Origin: Anaerotignum sp. MB30-C6
Lineage (GTDB): Bacteria > Bacillota > Clostridia > Lachnospirales > Anaerotignaceae
DNA: 64,000 nt
Direction of reading: 5' to 3'
Assembly (NCBI RefSeq): GCF_030908465.1
Contig: NZ_CP133078.1
Coordinates: forward strand, 2,418,001 to 2,482,000
Of this stretch, positions 25,491 through 34,451 are shown piece by piece; position 1 is the stretch's first letter; each line of letters begins with the position of its first letter. The position numbers and the translations under genes are program-made. The notes beneath the pieces were generated by a model. That model was given only the letters and a program-made list of their open reading frames with translations, was not told the DNA's origin and did not search any database.

Positions 25491-26195
25491 ATGAAGGTAG
25501 GAATTTGTGATGATGAGGTTCATTTTCAAAAAGTTTTACGGAAGAAACTGGAATCGTATTATGGTGTTCTAGATGTTGAAATAGAAGCATTTTCATCTGG
25601 GTCGGATTTTATGAATAGGTTTCAGAAATATCCCATGGAGTTTCAAATGATTTTTATGGACATTGAAATGCCAGGGCTAAATGGAATAGAGACTTCCAAA
25701 CAAATTCGAGAAATCAATGGCTCTGTCCCCATTGTTTTTCTAACAAGTCATACAGAGCTGGCCATGGAAGGCTATGAGGTTGACGCTTTTCGCTTTCTTG
25801 ATAAGCCCCTGCAGGATGAAAAACTCATAAAAACACTACGGGATTTTGATCACTTAAGGCTGTTGGATACCAAGATTGAATTGCAGGACGGAGAACGAAC
25901 CCTTTGGATAAACTGGACAGAAATCCAATATGTGCAAAGTGAAAATGTTTACATTCATATACATTTGGAGGATAGTCGGTTTTTAATCCGAAAAAAACTA
26001 AGTGATTTGGAAAAAGACATGCCAAAGCAAAGATTTTACCAGCCCCATAGAAGCTTTTTAATAAACCTTGGCTTTGTCAAATCCTTTGATAGAAAGAAAA
26101 TTCTCATGAAAAACGGAAATGAGATACCCCTTAGCCGAGGAAAAAGGAATGAATTTAAGACAGCAATGATGAACTATTTACGGGTATTAGGATGA
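25491..26195 (+). CDS. LytTR-family response regulator
   Basis: A 234-residue regulator with a receiver domain (acidic pair D7/D8, phospho-acceptor D57 in FMDIEMPGLNG, K105 in FLDKP) and a C-terminal LytTR DNA-binding domain (about 130-230; YVQSENVYIHIHLED, FYQPHRSFLINLGFV). Homologues such as AgrA and ComE control peptide signalling and bacteriocin or virulence genes. It ends 12 bp before the histidine kinase gene. A TATAAT at 25431-25436 may be its -10 box. Confidence 0.93.
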   Translation: MKVGICDDEVHFQKVLRKKLESYYGVLDVEIEAFSSGSDFMNRFQKYPMEFQMIFMDIEMPGLNGIETSKQIREINGSVPIVFLTSHTELAMEGYEVDAFRFLDKPLQDEKLIKTLRDFDHLRLLDTKIELQDGERTLWINWTEIQYVQSENVYIHIHLEDSRFLIRKKLSDLEKDMPKQRFYQPHRSFLINLGFVKSFDRKKILMKNGNEIPLSRGKRNEFKTAMMNYLRVLG

Positions 26196-26207
26196 GGCTT
26201 TAGGGAT

Positions 26208-27539
26208 ATGTTTGAAAAATTATATATGATAATCGGCAGTATGGAAATATTAATTCTATTAATATTCATTGGTAAATACATATATTTTGAGAAATTTTTT
26301 AAAAATTCACGTTCATGGTTTTTTTTCCTTGGAATATTTTTGTTATGCCAACTTTGGTTTTATTTTTTTACAAAAAACGAGTTCGTGCAGGTGCTCTTGC
26401 CTTTTTTGTTTTATAGTATACTGATTTTTCTTTCCCGGAAAAAAAATAAACTCAGGGGTTTGTTTTTAGTCTTTCCAGTTACCGGTATATTACTACCTTT
26501 GGTAGTCATCCCCACTTCTTTTCTATATTTATTTTCAGAATCTATGAGTAATATTATTGAAATGGATACCCCATGGCTGGGAATGCTTGATATTATATTC
26601 TGGATCGCCTTTATACTTTTTTTATGGAAGGGAAAGAATTGGAGAAGGCGTTTTGATGAGGTTATTCATAATAGAACCCTTTCAAAATGGGAAAGAAATT
26701 TAGTGAATACAACTGGTTCTTTTCTTTTTATGTTTTCCCTCTTAGTTTTAAATGTAGATGAGTTTCAAGTGGCATCCCTCTACGCCAAGTGTTTTGTAGG
26801 CTTCGGTATTTTAATTGTAGCTTTTTTAATGACTTCAATCATCGCTATGGTGATTCAAGGAAATGGCAAAAGCTATTTTCAACAGGCAGCTATTCTCAAT
26901 GAGCATTATTTAAAAGCGCAATTGGAGCATTTTAAGACTTATCAAGAGACACAAAGGGAAACCCGAAGAGTACATCATGATATGAAAAACCATATTGCTT
27001 GCCTATACAATCTGATTTCAGAAGGAAAATATGAAGAAACAAATAAATACATTCTGGATTTAAATACACAAGTTCAGCAGATCGACAAAGAATTACATAC
27101 AGGAAATGACATCGTGGATGCAATCGTAAATGAAAAAATAGCCAATGCAAAAAAAGAGCAGATATCTATTTCATTTGAAGGCAAGCTGGGAAGTCTGACA
27201 GTTGACGCAATTGACCTTTGCACCATATTTTCCAATGCACTTGACAATGCCCTAGAGGCGTTAAAAAATAGTTCTGTACCAGAAAAGGAAATACAGATAC
27301 AGTGTAAACGGCAGAATACAATGCAATTTTTTATGTTCCGCAATCCAGTGGAATCAGGAGACTCAAATTTTACTTTTTCCACAACAAAGAGGGATTATAT
27401 GAACCACGGTTTTGGGCTGGGGAATATAAGAATGGCAGTGGAAAAATACAAAGGACATATGGACTATTACTTAGAAAACCAAGGGGGACACAGCTTTTTT
27501 GTACTAGAAATCATTTTATTTGTGCACCCCGCAACATAA
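26208..27539 (+). CDS. AgrC-type sensor histidine kinase
   Basis: A 443-residue kinase. The first 220 residues hold about six membrane helices with no large outside loop, as in peptide-sensing AgrC/ComD kinases. The phospho-acceptor box RRVHHDMKNH (His 256 or 257) is followed by a GHKL ATPase domain, with SNALDNALEAL as N box and GFGLGNIRMAVEKY as G box. It pairs with the preceding response regulator. No obvious propeptide gene is adjacent, so the signal is unknown. Confidence 0.92.
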   Translation: MFEKLYMIIGSMEILILLIFIGKYIYFEKFFKNSRSWFFFLGIFLLCQLWFYFFTKNEFVQVLLPFLFYSILIFLSRKKNKLRGLFLVFPVTGILLPLVVIPTSFLYLFSESMSNIIEMDTPWLGMLDIIFWIAFILFLWKGKNWRRRFDEVIHNRTLSKWERNLVNTTGSFLFMFSLLVLNVDEFQVASLYAKCFVGFGILIVAFLMTSIIAMVIQGNGKSYFQQAAILNEHYLKAQLEHFKTYQETQRETRRVHHDMKNHIACLYNLISEGKYEETNKYILDLNTQVQQIDKELHTGNDIVDAIVNEKIANAKKEQISISFEGKLGSLTVDAIDLCTIFSNALDNALEALKNSSVPEKEIQIQCKRQNTMQFFMFRNPVESGDSNFTFSTTKRDYMNHGFGLGNIRMAVEKYKGHMDYYLENQGGHSFFVLEIILFVHPAT

Positions 27540-27621
27540 TTGGAGCATTTGACAACAAAAATGACAATCTGGGCGTATCCGGAGCTATGATGAATACAAA
27601 AGCATAGCAAAGGAGATTAAA

Positions 27622-28532
27622 ATGTTGAATAATCAGGTAGGAACAATTGAGAAACAATGGAATAAAAAAGAGGTTAGAAAAAATACAAACAAGTTGGCCA
27701 GAGGCATCCTAGTATACGAATTTATCATGCTATTTATTGTTATTGCAGATATGATACGACGATGTATCCCAATTTCCAGTGATAACGAAGCCCTTATTGA
27801 TTCTGTTTATGTTGAGGCCATGAATAGTGGAACACCAAGTCTTATTGCCGTTTTCCTTGGATTGCTCTTTTTACTGTTTTATTTTAGAAAGTATAATTAT
27901 CAAAACTTAATTTTTCCTTCACAAGAGAAAATGACTGGGTTCTCATTTTTGGGGTTGATCACAATTTTTATGTCTGTTCAGGCTATTTTTAGCTTGTCAG
28001 GTGCAGGAATTGAGACTTGTCTCAACCACTTTGGATATAGTATTTTGGTCCAATTGCAGAAGAAGTTATTTTCCGAGGTTTCATTATGAGAGGATTTCAA
28101 AAGCATGGCTCCTTTTATGCTATCCTGATGTCCTCAGTGATTTTTGGAGCATTCCATGGTAACCTAATTCAAAGCATCTTTGCCACTGCGGTTGGCTTAA
28201 TTTTGGGATATGTGGCCATGAAATATTCTATAAAATGGGCAATCCTGCTACATATTTTCAATAATTTTATTTTTGGAGATTTGCTCTCCTTTCTGATTTC
28301 AAGTTTAAATGAATCCACCCAGTTCACTATACTTTATATGATTCAAGGTGCTTTCTTTGTAGGTACAATGGCAATTATATTACTGAAAAGAAAGGAATTC
28401 AAGCACTTCATCAAAGAAATTAAAGTGGACAAAGGTTTACTGAGAGTAACCTTTACCTCTATCTGGCTGTTCATTTTTTTAACGATTCAATTAATAATGG
28501 GAATAACAGGAATCGAAAAGCTTCCAATTTAA
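27622..28532 (+). pseudogene. CPBP family intramembrane metalloprotease, frameshifted
   Basis: The first frame (from ATG 27622, AAAGGAG upstream) encodes four membrane helices and ends at 28089. In a shifted frame the missing core appears: GPIAEEVIFRGFIM starts at GGT 28047 and runs into HGSFYAILMSSVIFGAFHGN and two further helices to 28532. The EExxxR and FxxxH/HxxxN motifs of CPBP (CAAX protease/bacteriocin processing) proteins are thus split. A deletion is likely, since the junction comes directly after FGYSI, where intact relatives usually have another 20 or so residues. The shift is near 28040-28047. Position behind a LytTR system suggests a bacteriocin-processing or immunity gene. Confidence 0.75.
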
Positions 28533-28769
28533 TGTATGAAAAATAGTTAGAAACTAATATTTATACAATATATAGTTAAAAGAATAAGATTAAAATCTTC
28601 CTCTAAGACAGTTGAAACAATACTCATGATAGCGAAATGGTTTGAAAATGAACACAAATTAGGTAAAAATCACCCCTGTTTTAGGGCATTTACAGTACTA
28701 TGGGTAAATCAAAAATTACAAAAGGATACAAAAATTGAAGAACTTTATAAGAAGGGAGGCAGCAAAACA

Positions 28770-28943
28770 ATGAAAGTTAATAAAGGAGCCAAGGTTGGAA
28801 TTCTGATTGAGACTATCGCTCTTATCAACATGGTTTTACTTGTTCTAATGAATAAGACCATTCCCCCTATACTGATTTGGTGTTTTGTCCTAGGTTTAGC
28901 CATTGCTTTAACTGGGGCATTCATAGACATAAAACGAAAGTAA
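28770..28943 (+). CDS. 57-residue membrane protein
   Basis: Start taken at ATG 28770 with AAGGGAGG ten bases upstream; open codons before it lack coding character. The product has two membrane helices (GILIETIALINMVLLVLM and ILIWCFVLGLAIALTGAF) and basic ends (MKVNKGAK, DIKRK). It lies downstream of the two-component system and the broken CPBP gene and may belong to the same group. Function unknown; short two-helix proteins here are often immunity or peptide-system parts. Confidence 0.55.
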   Translation: MKVNKGAKVGILIETIALINMVLLVLMNKTIPPILIWCFVLGLAIALTGAFIDIKRK

Positions 28944-29065
28944 AAACCTCTACTAAAGAAAGACTCCCAAGGCTTTCGGAGGGACTGACTCCTTCAAAAA
29001 AAAGTGATAGAAAGGATAAATCCAGCGCTTATTTTCTGTAAAAGCACTGGTTTATGAGAAGATAA

Positions 29066-29488
29066 ATGAATATAAAAACTTACTATAAACCTCCCACAGC
29101 CAAAGAATATGTAAGTCTTCGGCTACGCTCTGGAATGGGTAGCAAAGATATTCAAAGAAGCCAAATTGCTTTGTCTAATTCTCTGATGACGATTTCTTTG
29201 TACGATGAAGAAAAACTGATAGGTTTTGGAAGAGTTGTAGGGGATGGCGGAATCACTTACGTTGTGAGTGATATCATGATAGATAATGATTATCAACGTA
29301 GGGGGTTGGCTGAGCAGATTATGCAAGAGATTGACCATTATTTCGAAGTGAATACACATGATGATAGTTATATTTGTCTAATTGCGAACCATCCCGCTGA
29401 TTTACTATACAAAAAGCACGGATTTGAATATCTGCCTGAAGACAAATGTGGTATGTTGAGAAACCAAAGTAAAGATAATAACAAGTAA
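29066..29488 (+). CDS. GNAT family N-acetyltransferase
   Basis: A 140-residue single GNAT domain. The acetyl-CoA loop is DNDYQRRGLAEQIM (Q/RxxGxG/A motif) near 72-85, with VSDIMID before it and LYKKHGFEYLP near the end, as usual. The substrate is unknown. GAGAAG precedes the ATG. Confidence 0.88.
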   Translation: MNIKTYYKPPTAKEYVSLRLRSGMGSKDIQRSQIALSNSLMTISLYDEEKLIGFGRVVGDGGITYVVSDIMIDNDYQRRGLAEQIMQEIDHYFEVNTHDDSYICLIANHPADLLYKKHGFEYLPEDKCGMLRNQSKDNNK

Positions 29489-29798
29489 TGACCAAGGAAC
29501 GACTGATTTCATGGAATCATTGAGTTCCCTTGGAAAAAATTTGGCTGAATAATTTCAGTCTAATTTATGATGGTGTTTGTTTTGCTTATAAGTCTTCAAA
29601 ATGGAGTTTGTATATCTTGTAACTACTATTTTTTTACTGTATAATTTTAAATGAACACCGTTGTTTTAGCGAAAGGAGTTGCTTCAGTCCGGCGCACTTT
29701 GTATTGCAAATAAGCAGTATAATTGAAACGTGGAAAACGAAATAATCATGAATTGCATAATTTAGCTTTCCTGTACAACTTCAGCAGGTGTTGTTTTT
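29489..29798 (+). other. Long leader region upstream of methyltransferase
   Basis: No gene. A TATAAT at 29718-29723 could be a -10 box without a good -35. ACAAC (29775-29779) can pair with GTTGT (29790-29794), folding the ribosome binding site of the leader peptide into a loop. Confidence 0.4.
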
Positions 29799-29837
29799 AT
29801 GCACAAATATGATTGTTTTTTCCACACACAACAGTAA
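29799..29837 (+). CDS. 12-codon leader peptide
   Basis: ATG at 29799 with AGCAGGTG upstream encodes MHKYDCFFHTQQ and a TAA. Codons 7-10 overlay the strand (29818-29826) that forms an antiterminator, so ribosome position on this ORF should decide the downstream fold. Confidence 0.5.
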   Translation: MHKYDCFFHTQQ

Positions 29838-29877
29838 TGCAATTACTTGAGCTGTGGAAAATTTCCATGGCTTTTTT
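29818..29877 (+). promoter_or_regulatory. Attenuator with mutually exclusive hairpins
   Basis: Terminator: AGCTGTGGA (29850-29858) pairs with TCCATGGCT (29864-29872) and is followed by six T. Antiterminator: TTTTCCACA (29818-29826) pairs perfectly with TGTGGAAAA (29853-29861), using the same strand. The two cannot coexist. The 5' strand lies within the leader peptide. Translation to the leader stop should block the antiterminator and favour termination; a ribosome stalled at the first codons should leave it free and allow read-through. Confidence 0.6.
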
Positions 29878-29905
29878 ATTTGCAAAAAAGAGAGGATGAA
29901 TATTT

Positions 29906-30736
29906 ATGCTATCTACCATTAAGCAATTTGCTCAGAAACCACAGCTTTATCAAAAAAGTGAGGTAAAGTTTTGGAACGACCCTTATATTTCAAAAAGTAT
30001 GTTGGAAGCACATTTAAACCCTGAATTAGAGTCTGCAACACGTAAGCTGGATTTTGTGCGGAAGTCTGTGGAATGGATTTCCACTATTCTGCCTCCTAAT
30101 CAGCATAAAAGATTGTTAGATCTGGGTTGCGGTCCAGGAATCTATGCTGAACTGTTTCACCGTAAGGGTTATGAAGTAACTGGTTTGGACTTGTCACAGA
30201 ACTCAATTCAATACGCAATGAAAACTGCCCACGAAAGAGGCTTGGATATTCAATATCTGATGAGTGACTATATGAAATCTCCTATTCCAGGAAAATATGA
30301 TTTAGTTACTATGATTTATTGTGATTTCGGTGTATTATCCCATCATGAACGCAAAGAGTTACTGTTAAAAGTACATGACCTGCTATCTCCAAATGGTTGC
30401 TTTCTTTTTGATGTGTTTACCCCCTTGGAATATGGTAACGCGGAGGAGTTTAAAACATGGAGTTATGAAGATAGTGGTTTTTGGAGCCCAGAACCCTATC
30501 TGCTACTACATTCACTGTACCGCTATGATGACAACAATACGCTACTCAATCAATATATGGTAGCGACAGAATATGCTACAACATGTTATAATATCTGGGA
30601 ACACACCTTTACAGCTGAGGAATTGGAAAAAGATTTGCTTGAGGCGGGCTTTAAGAATATAAGATATTATGGAAATGTGGCTGGTGCTGAATTTGAAAAC
30701 TCCAATAAAACCTTGTGTGTCATCGCTGAAAAGTAG
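29906..30736 (+). CDS. Class I SAM-dependent methyltransferase
   Basis: A 276-residue protein with a Rossmann-fold methyltransferase domain: motif I LLDLGCGPGIYAE near 79-91, GLDLSQNSIQYA as the acidic loop, YDLVTMIYCDFGVL as motif IV, and LLSPNGCFLFDVF as post-II. An N-terminal helical extension (1-65) and a C-terminal half of about 100 residues could recognise the substrate. It does not resemble Erm or Cfr. The gene sits 29 bp behind a leader-peptide attenuator, so its expression is probably induced. That layout is familiar from antibiotic-induced genes, but the substrate is unknown. Confidence 0.88.
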   Translation: MLSTIKQFAQKPQLYQKSEVKFWNDPYISKSMLEAHLNPELESATRKLDFVRKSVEWISTILPPNQHKRLLDLGCGPGIYAELFHRKGYEVTGLDLSQNSIQYAMKTAHERGLDIQYLMSDYMKSPIPGKYDLVTMIYCDFGVLSHHERKELLLKVHDLLSPNGCFLFDVFTPLEYGNAEEFKTWSYEDSGFWSPEPYLLLHSLYRYDDNNTLLNQYMVATEYATTCYNIWEHTFTAEELEKDLLEAGFKNIRYYGNVAGAEFENSNKTLCVIAEK

Positions 30737-30873
30737 CCTTATTTTCTTGTAATAACTACAAAAATAGAGATTGTAGATTCACCCTATTCTTGGATATGGG
30801 ATAGCAATTTAATTTGTCTACTGAACATACAATAAAACTGATTGAGGAAAAGAATTAGGAGGGTTAGTTTGTA

Positions 30874-31032
30874 ATGATAAATGCCACGAAGAACATTTCC
30901 TTTTGTTCTCAAAGTGGTTTTGGGATTTGTGGGATTAACAACTGCCTTCCACTTCCTGCGGCCGCTTTCAAAAGAAACAGCTTTTTAGAAAAACTTAATT
31001 TGCATATACAAACCAAAGGAGAAAAAGAATGA
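30874..31032 (+). CDS. 52-residue ORF coupled to the PhzF gene
   Basis: AGGAGG lies 11 bases before an ATG that opens 52 codons. The stop overlaps the next gene's ATG as ATGA, a typical translational-coupling junction. The peptide has three Cys (FCSQSGFGICGINNC) and a basic tail. No family is recognised. It may be a real small protein, or merely a reading frame that delivers ribosomes to phzF. Confidence 0.35.
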   Translation: MINATKNISFCSQSGFGICGINNCLPLPAAAFKRNSFLEKLNLHIQTKGEKE

Positions 31033-31883
31033 ATTACTATCATGTAGATGTTTTTAGCTCTAAAAGCCTATCGGGAAATGGATTAACTGTTCTTTTCCAC
31101 CACGGAGATTTAGATACGCAATTTATGCAAAAAATAGCACAAGAGTTTAAGCAATTTGAGACGATCTTCTTAAAGCAAACTGGCGAAACGCACTTTCGTG
31201 CCAGAATATTTACTGTAGACGAAGAATTAGACTTTGCAGGGCATCCTATTTTGGGTGCAACGGCAACCATTCATGAAAAGCTATATCCAGAAAAAAGCAG
31301 CATCACAGTAGCGTTTCAGCTAAACAATAAAACCCTCCAAGCACAGTCCGTAAAAATGGATCATTATTATCAGGCAACAATGAACCAAGGAGTCCCTAGG
31401 TTTTTAGGCACCGTAGAGGGGGAACAGAAAAACAGCTTTTTACAAGCCTTAAACTTAACAGCCGACCATCTCCATCCTTCACTACCAATGGAAGTCGTTT
31501 CAACAGGATTACCTTATTTAATCGTCCCTTTGGTGTCTGGTTTGGAACAGGTGAAAATCCGTGTTCAGGATTTAGAGGCACAACTAAGTTCCGTCAATGC
31601 GAAGTTTGTTTACATCTTTGATGTAAATAAGATGGAAGGGCGTACTTGGGATAATCTCGGTTCCGTAGAAGATGTGGCAACAGGGAGCGCCGCTGGCCCC
31701 ACTGGAGCATATTTGTATAAAAAAAGATTTTTTTCTGCAACAGAAGAAGTCGTGATAAACCAAGGTGGTTTTGTTGGAAGACCTAGCAAGTTAAAAGTAG
31801 TAGCTGATTCCACAGGGGAAATCAAAGTAACGGGGGATGTTAAAATTATTGCCCGAGGTGAACTGCTAATCCAAACCTCGTGA
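31029..31883 (+). CDS. PhzF family protein (isomerase/epimerase-like)
   Basis: The 284-residue protein has the two-lobed diaminopimelate-epimerase-like fold of the PhzF family: YYHVDVFSSKSLSGNGLTV at the start, FKQFETIFL (with the catalytic Glu), DEELDFAGHPILGATA, and VATGSAAGPTGAYL in the second lobe. PhzF isomerises a phenazine precursor; most family members have unknown substrates and no phenazine genes are present here. AAAGGAG precedes the ATG. Confidence 0.9.
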   Translation: MNYYHVDVFSSKSLSGNGLTVLFHHGDLDTQFMQKIAQEFKQFETIFLKQTGETHFRARIFTVDEELDFAGHPILGATATIHEKLYPEKSSITVAFQLNNKTLQAQSVKMDHYYQATMNQGVPRFLGTVEGEQKNSFLQALNLTADHLHPSLPMEVVSTGLPYLIVPLVSGLEQVKIRVQDLEAQLSSVNAKFVYIFDVNKMEGRTWDNLGSVEDVATGSAAGPTGAYLYKKRFFSATEEVVINQGGFVGRPSKLKVVADSTGEIKVTGDVKIIARGELLIQTS

Positions 31884-32036
31884 GTACATAAACAACAATA
31901 TTTATTACTTATTTCAGTTTATTATCTTTAGTATTTTAGGAAGCAACATATTAATTTTAGCATTAATTTAAGTAGTAGCGCAATGATGACTTGTTTGAAG
32001 TCTTTTAATTGTAGAGTTTTAATGTCATAACACAAG

Positions 32037-32126
32037 ACCCCTTTTGCTGATTCTTTGTCTCACAAAAGGGGTTCACTTCATCCATGGGGGCGTTAAATAC
32101 ACAAAAGAAAGGGGCATTCCCCTTTC
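32037..32126. terminator. Convergent terminator region
   Basis: Two hairpins: ACCCCTTTTG/CAAAAGGGGT (32037-32072) and GAAAGGGG/CCCCTTTC (32107-32126). The second is followed by TTTTG on the minus strand, 11 bp after the GntR-type gene. They separate phzF from the converging regulator. Confidence 0.6.
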
Positions 32127-32137
32127 AAAAAGTGGTA

Positions 32138-33580
32138 CTACTTCTTCGCTCCAATTCGTAAGCCTTCTTCGCAAGTTTGCATGATAATATTCGTATTCAA
32201 CTGTAATGCCTGGAATCCGTAATCAGCAAAACCCTCCGCATCCCCCTCATCCAAAGCCTCAATGGCCTTTATAATAAGAGCATACACTTCCTCATTTTTT
32301 TCTATTCGGAACCATAGCTCCAATCCACAAATATTTACAAACTCTGCCGATGATTTATGTACATAGAAGTAATATTTTTGCAGAACCCCTGTAGGTAGAT
32401 ACATAATTATGGGCGTTAGTAAAATATCGGTAACAAAATATGGAGCATTGGTATGAATCGCATCATGATGCTGATTATACAGTTCCGCTTTCATGTCTTC
32501 GATTACATACTTAGGGAGCTTCTTTGTTTCAAAGGACAGGAAATCCTTCCCCAGTATCTTTAATGTTTCAAGGGTGTAGTACAGACCCACTTTCTGAGCC
32601 TTAAAATCCCTTGCCGTCCACTCTCTGATTTTTTCATCATTCAATTGAGCAACCAATATTGTGCCTGTCCTCTGCCTTCTAATAATCAGCCCCACCTTAG
32701 CCAAAACGTCATAGGCATTTCTTGCCGTTTTCTCACTTACATTATAAAGTTTACATATCTCAGCAATGGTAGGTAGTACATCGCCCTTTTTCATTCCCTT
32801 TGAATGAATAGAAACCAATAGTGCATGAATTAGTTTGCTGTATTGAGAATCTTCATAAAATATTTGACTATTCATATCAATTTTGGAAAAAAGCAAGGCT
32901 TCGGGCGTATGAAATACAACATCGTAAAATGCCTTAAACTCTACAAAAAATTCATCATAATCCCTTGTTATTGGCGATTCGAATAAATTACTAAAATATT
33001 TTCGCAGATTCCTCTTGAAATTTACTTTCTCCTCTTGAGTCATATTTTTTTTATTATTAAAGTAAATAACACGGTTCAAATAGTGCTCTAAAATATTCTT
33101 TAAAAATGGGTTCTCAATATTGGAAATGACTTTTATGCACCAACTAAAAACAAGAGAGTTGATTTTTTTCTCCATTTCCAGGGATTGCAACAACATTAGA
33201 GTTTCCTTTTTTATCTCCTCCAGTTGCTGCTGATTAGAGCAGCGTAAACCTTCATGTATCCCCCTTGACAACGCCAATATTGGAAAATGATATGTATAAA
33301 AATCCTGAACTTCAGGGTTGTTTTTATAAAGGGGTACTTTACTCATATGTTCCTCATTGTTTAAATCAAACGTAACAATAGAACCCAAATGTCGCTTAGA
33401 AATCAGGAATCCTTCATCCTGAAGCATTTTATACACCTTTTCCACTGTCGGCCTTGCAACTTGATAGTACTCTTTTGCTTCCATTTGCGTCATAAATTTT
33501 TCGCCTTTTACATATTTCCCCTGATAAAATGATTTTAAAATCTCAGAAAAAAGCTCTTTTCGATTTCGTATCGTCTTCAA
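32138..33580 (-). CDS. Tandem-domain GntR-like transcriptional regulator
   Basis: A 480-residue protein in two similar halves. A winged helix of GntR type lies at about 8-70 (EYYQVARPTVEKVYKMLQDE) and a second at 248-312 (KLYNVSEKTARNAYDVLAKV, with TGTILVA wing). Each is followed by an all-helical region of about 170 residues. Ordinary GntR regulators have one such unit and bind DNA as dimers; here one chain could supply both half-sites. The ligand is unknown. The gene is followed by a terminator and has about 200 bp of AT-rich leader. Confidence 0.8.
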   Translation of the reverse strand: MKTIRNRKELFSEILKSFYQGKYVKGEKFMTQMEAKEYYQVARPTVEKVYKMLQDEGFLISKRHLGSIVTFDLNNEEHMSKVPLYKNNPEVQDFYTYHFPILALSRGIHEGLRCSNQQQLEEIKKETLMLLQSLEMEKKINSLVFSWCIKVISNIENPFLKNILEHYLNRVIYFNNKKNMTQEEKVNFKRNLRKYFSNLFESPITRDYDEFFVEFKAFYDVVFHTPEALLFSKIDMNSQIFYEDSQYSKLIHALLVSIHSKGMKKGDVLPTIAEICKLYNVSEKTARNAYDVLAKVGLIIRRQRTGTILVAQLNDEKIREWTARDFKAQKVGLYYTLETLKILGKDFLSFETKKLPKYVIEDMKAELYNQHHDAIHTNAPYFVTDILLTPIIMYLPTGVLQKYYFYVHKSSAEFVNICGLELWFRIEKNEEVYALIIKAIEALDEGDAEGFADYGFQALQLNTNIIMQTCEEGLRIGAKK

Positions 33581-33786
33581 CTAACTTTCACTCCTCAACT
33601 ATCAATTCGCCCTTGATATGGAAAACAAAACAAATCAAACCATCACATTAAATTATTATAAAGACATAGCTAATTCTAAAACGAAAAAATACTTTTTGCA
33701 ATATATTTTCAGTATTGTAAAAAATTATTCTTTATTTTGAATGAAGATTCTACTAAGTAGAACGTTAGCATTCAAAAATAAATTTC

Positions 33787-34011
33787 TTATATTTTCTTTA
33801 ATCTGCCAGTCTTTTTAATTACAAACCTTTTTGCCACGCTCCCTAATTTTGTTCGAAAAACATCAAGTAAAATCAAATAACCAGCTTTGTCACGCAAACC
33901 TTTATGGTACATACACGTCGTTTTGATGCATCCAGACACCAGTAATGGAGAATTTTTCGCCTTTTGTTCTCGAGAAAATAGCTGGGCAACAAACATCGAA
34001 TCCTTTTTCAA
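33787..34011 (-). CDS. Hypothetical basic protein, uncertain
   Basis: A TTG at 34011 with GGGAGGGG upstream would start a 74-residue basic peptide (LKKDSMFVAQLFSREQ ... KKTGRLKKI). It follows rsfS by 96 bp in the same direction. Composition is not clearly coding, I recognise no family, and the ORF may be chance. The rest of 33581-34107 has no gene that I can support. Confidence 0.25.
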   Translation of the reverse strand: MKKDSMFVAQLFSREQKAKNSPLLVSGCIKTTCMYHKGLRDKAGYLILLDVFRTKLGSVAKRFVIKKTGRLKKI

Positions 34012-34107
34012 AAATTCCCCTCCCAATAAAAATACCCCAATCATTAGCCGTATTCTACGTCTAACAATTGGGGTGCTGTAGGCATTTCTTTTATCTTTTT
34101 TTCGTTC

Positions 34108-34440
34108 TTATACGTCCTTGGCGTCGCTCCAAACATGATCTAACCCATAAAATTCTCTTTGCTCTTTATTAAACAGGTGTACTAAAAGGTTACCAAAATC
34201 CAATAAAATCCAAGTAGCTACGCTATAACCTTCGGAATGATGCATTTTAATACCCTGTTGAAACAACTTTTGTTCAACCTCATCCGCCATAGTTCTTAAG
34301 TGGTTCACATTGTTACCACTTGCAATCACAAAGCAGTCCGCAATATTGGATAACCCCTGTAAATCCAAAACACGGATATCTTGCCCTAACTTATCCTCCA
34401 ATGCCGCCTGGGCAATCTTAGCCGCTTCTAATGCGTTCAT
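34108..34440 (-). CDS. rsfS: Ribosome silencing factor
   Basis: The 110-residue RsfS/YbeB/DUF143 protein binds uL14 and blocks subunit joining in stationary phase. The core is LDLQGLSNIADCFVIASGNN, then EVEQKL, followed by WILLDFGNLLVHLFNKEQREFY, the segment that contacts uL14. Start ATG 34440 is preceded by AAGGAGG. It ends the yhbY-DUF2974-nadD/yqeK-rsfS series and lies 11 bp after nadD/yqeK; the nadD, yqeK, rsfS order is widespread in Firmicutes. Confidence 0.95.
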   Translation of the reverse strand: MNALEAAKIAQAALEDKLGQDIRVLDLQGLSNIADCFVIASGNNVNHLRTMADEVEQKLFQQGIKMHHSEGYSVATWILLDFGNLLVHLFNKEQREFYGLDHVWSDAKDV

Positions 34441-34451
34441 ATATTTCCTCC

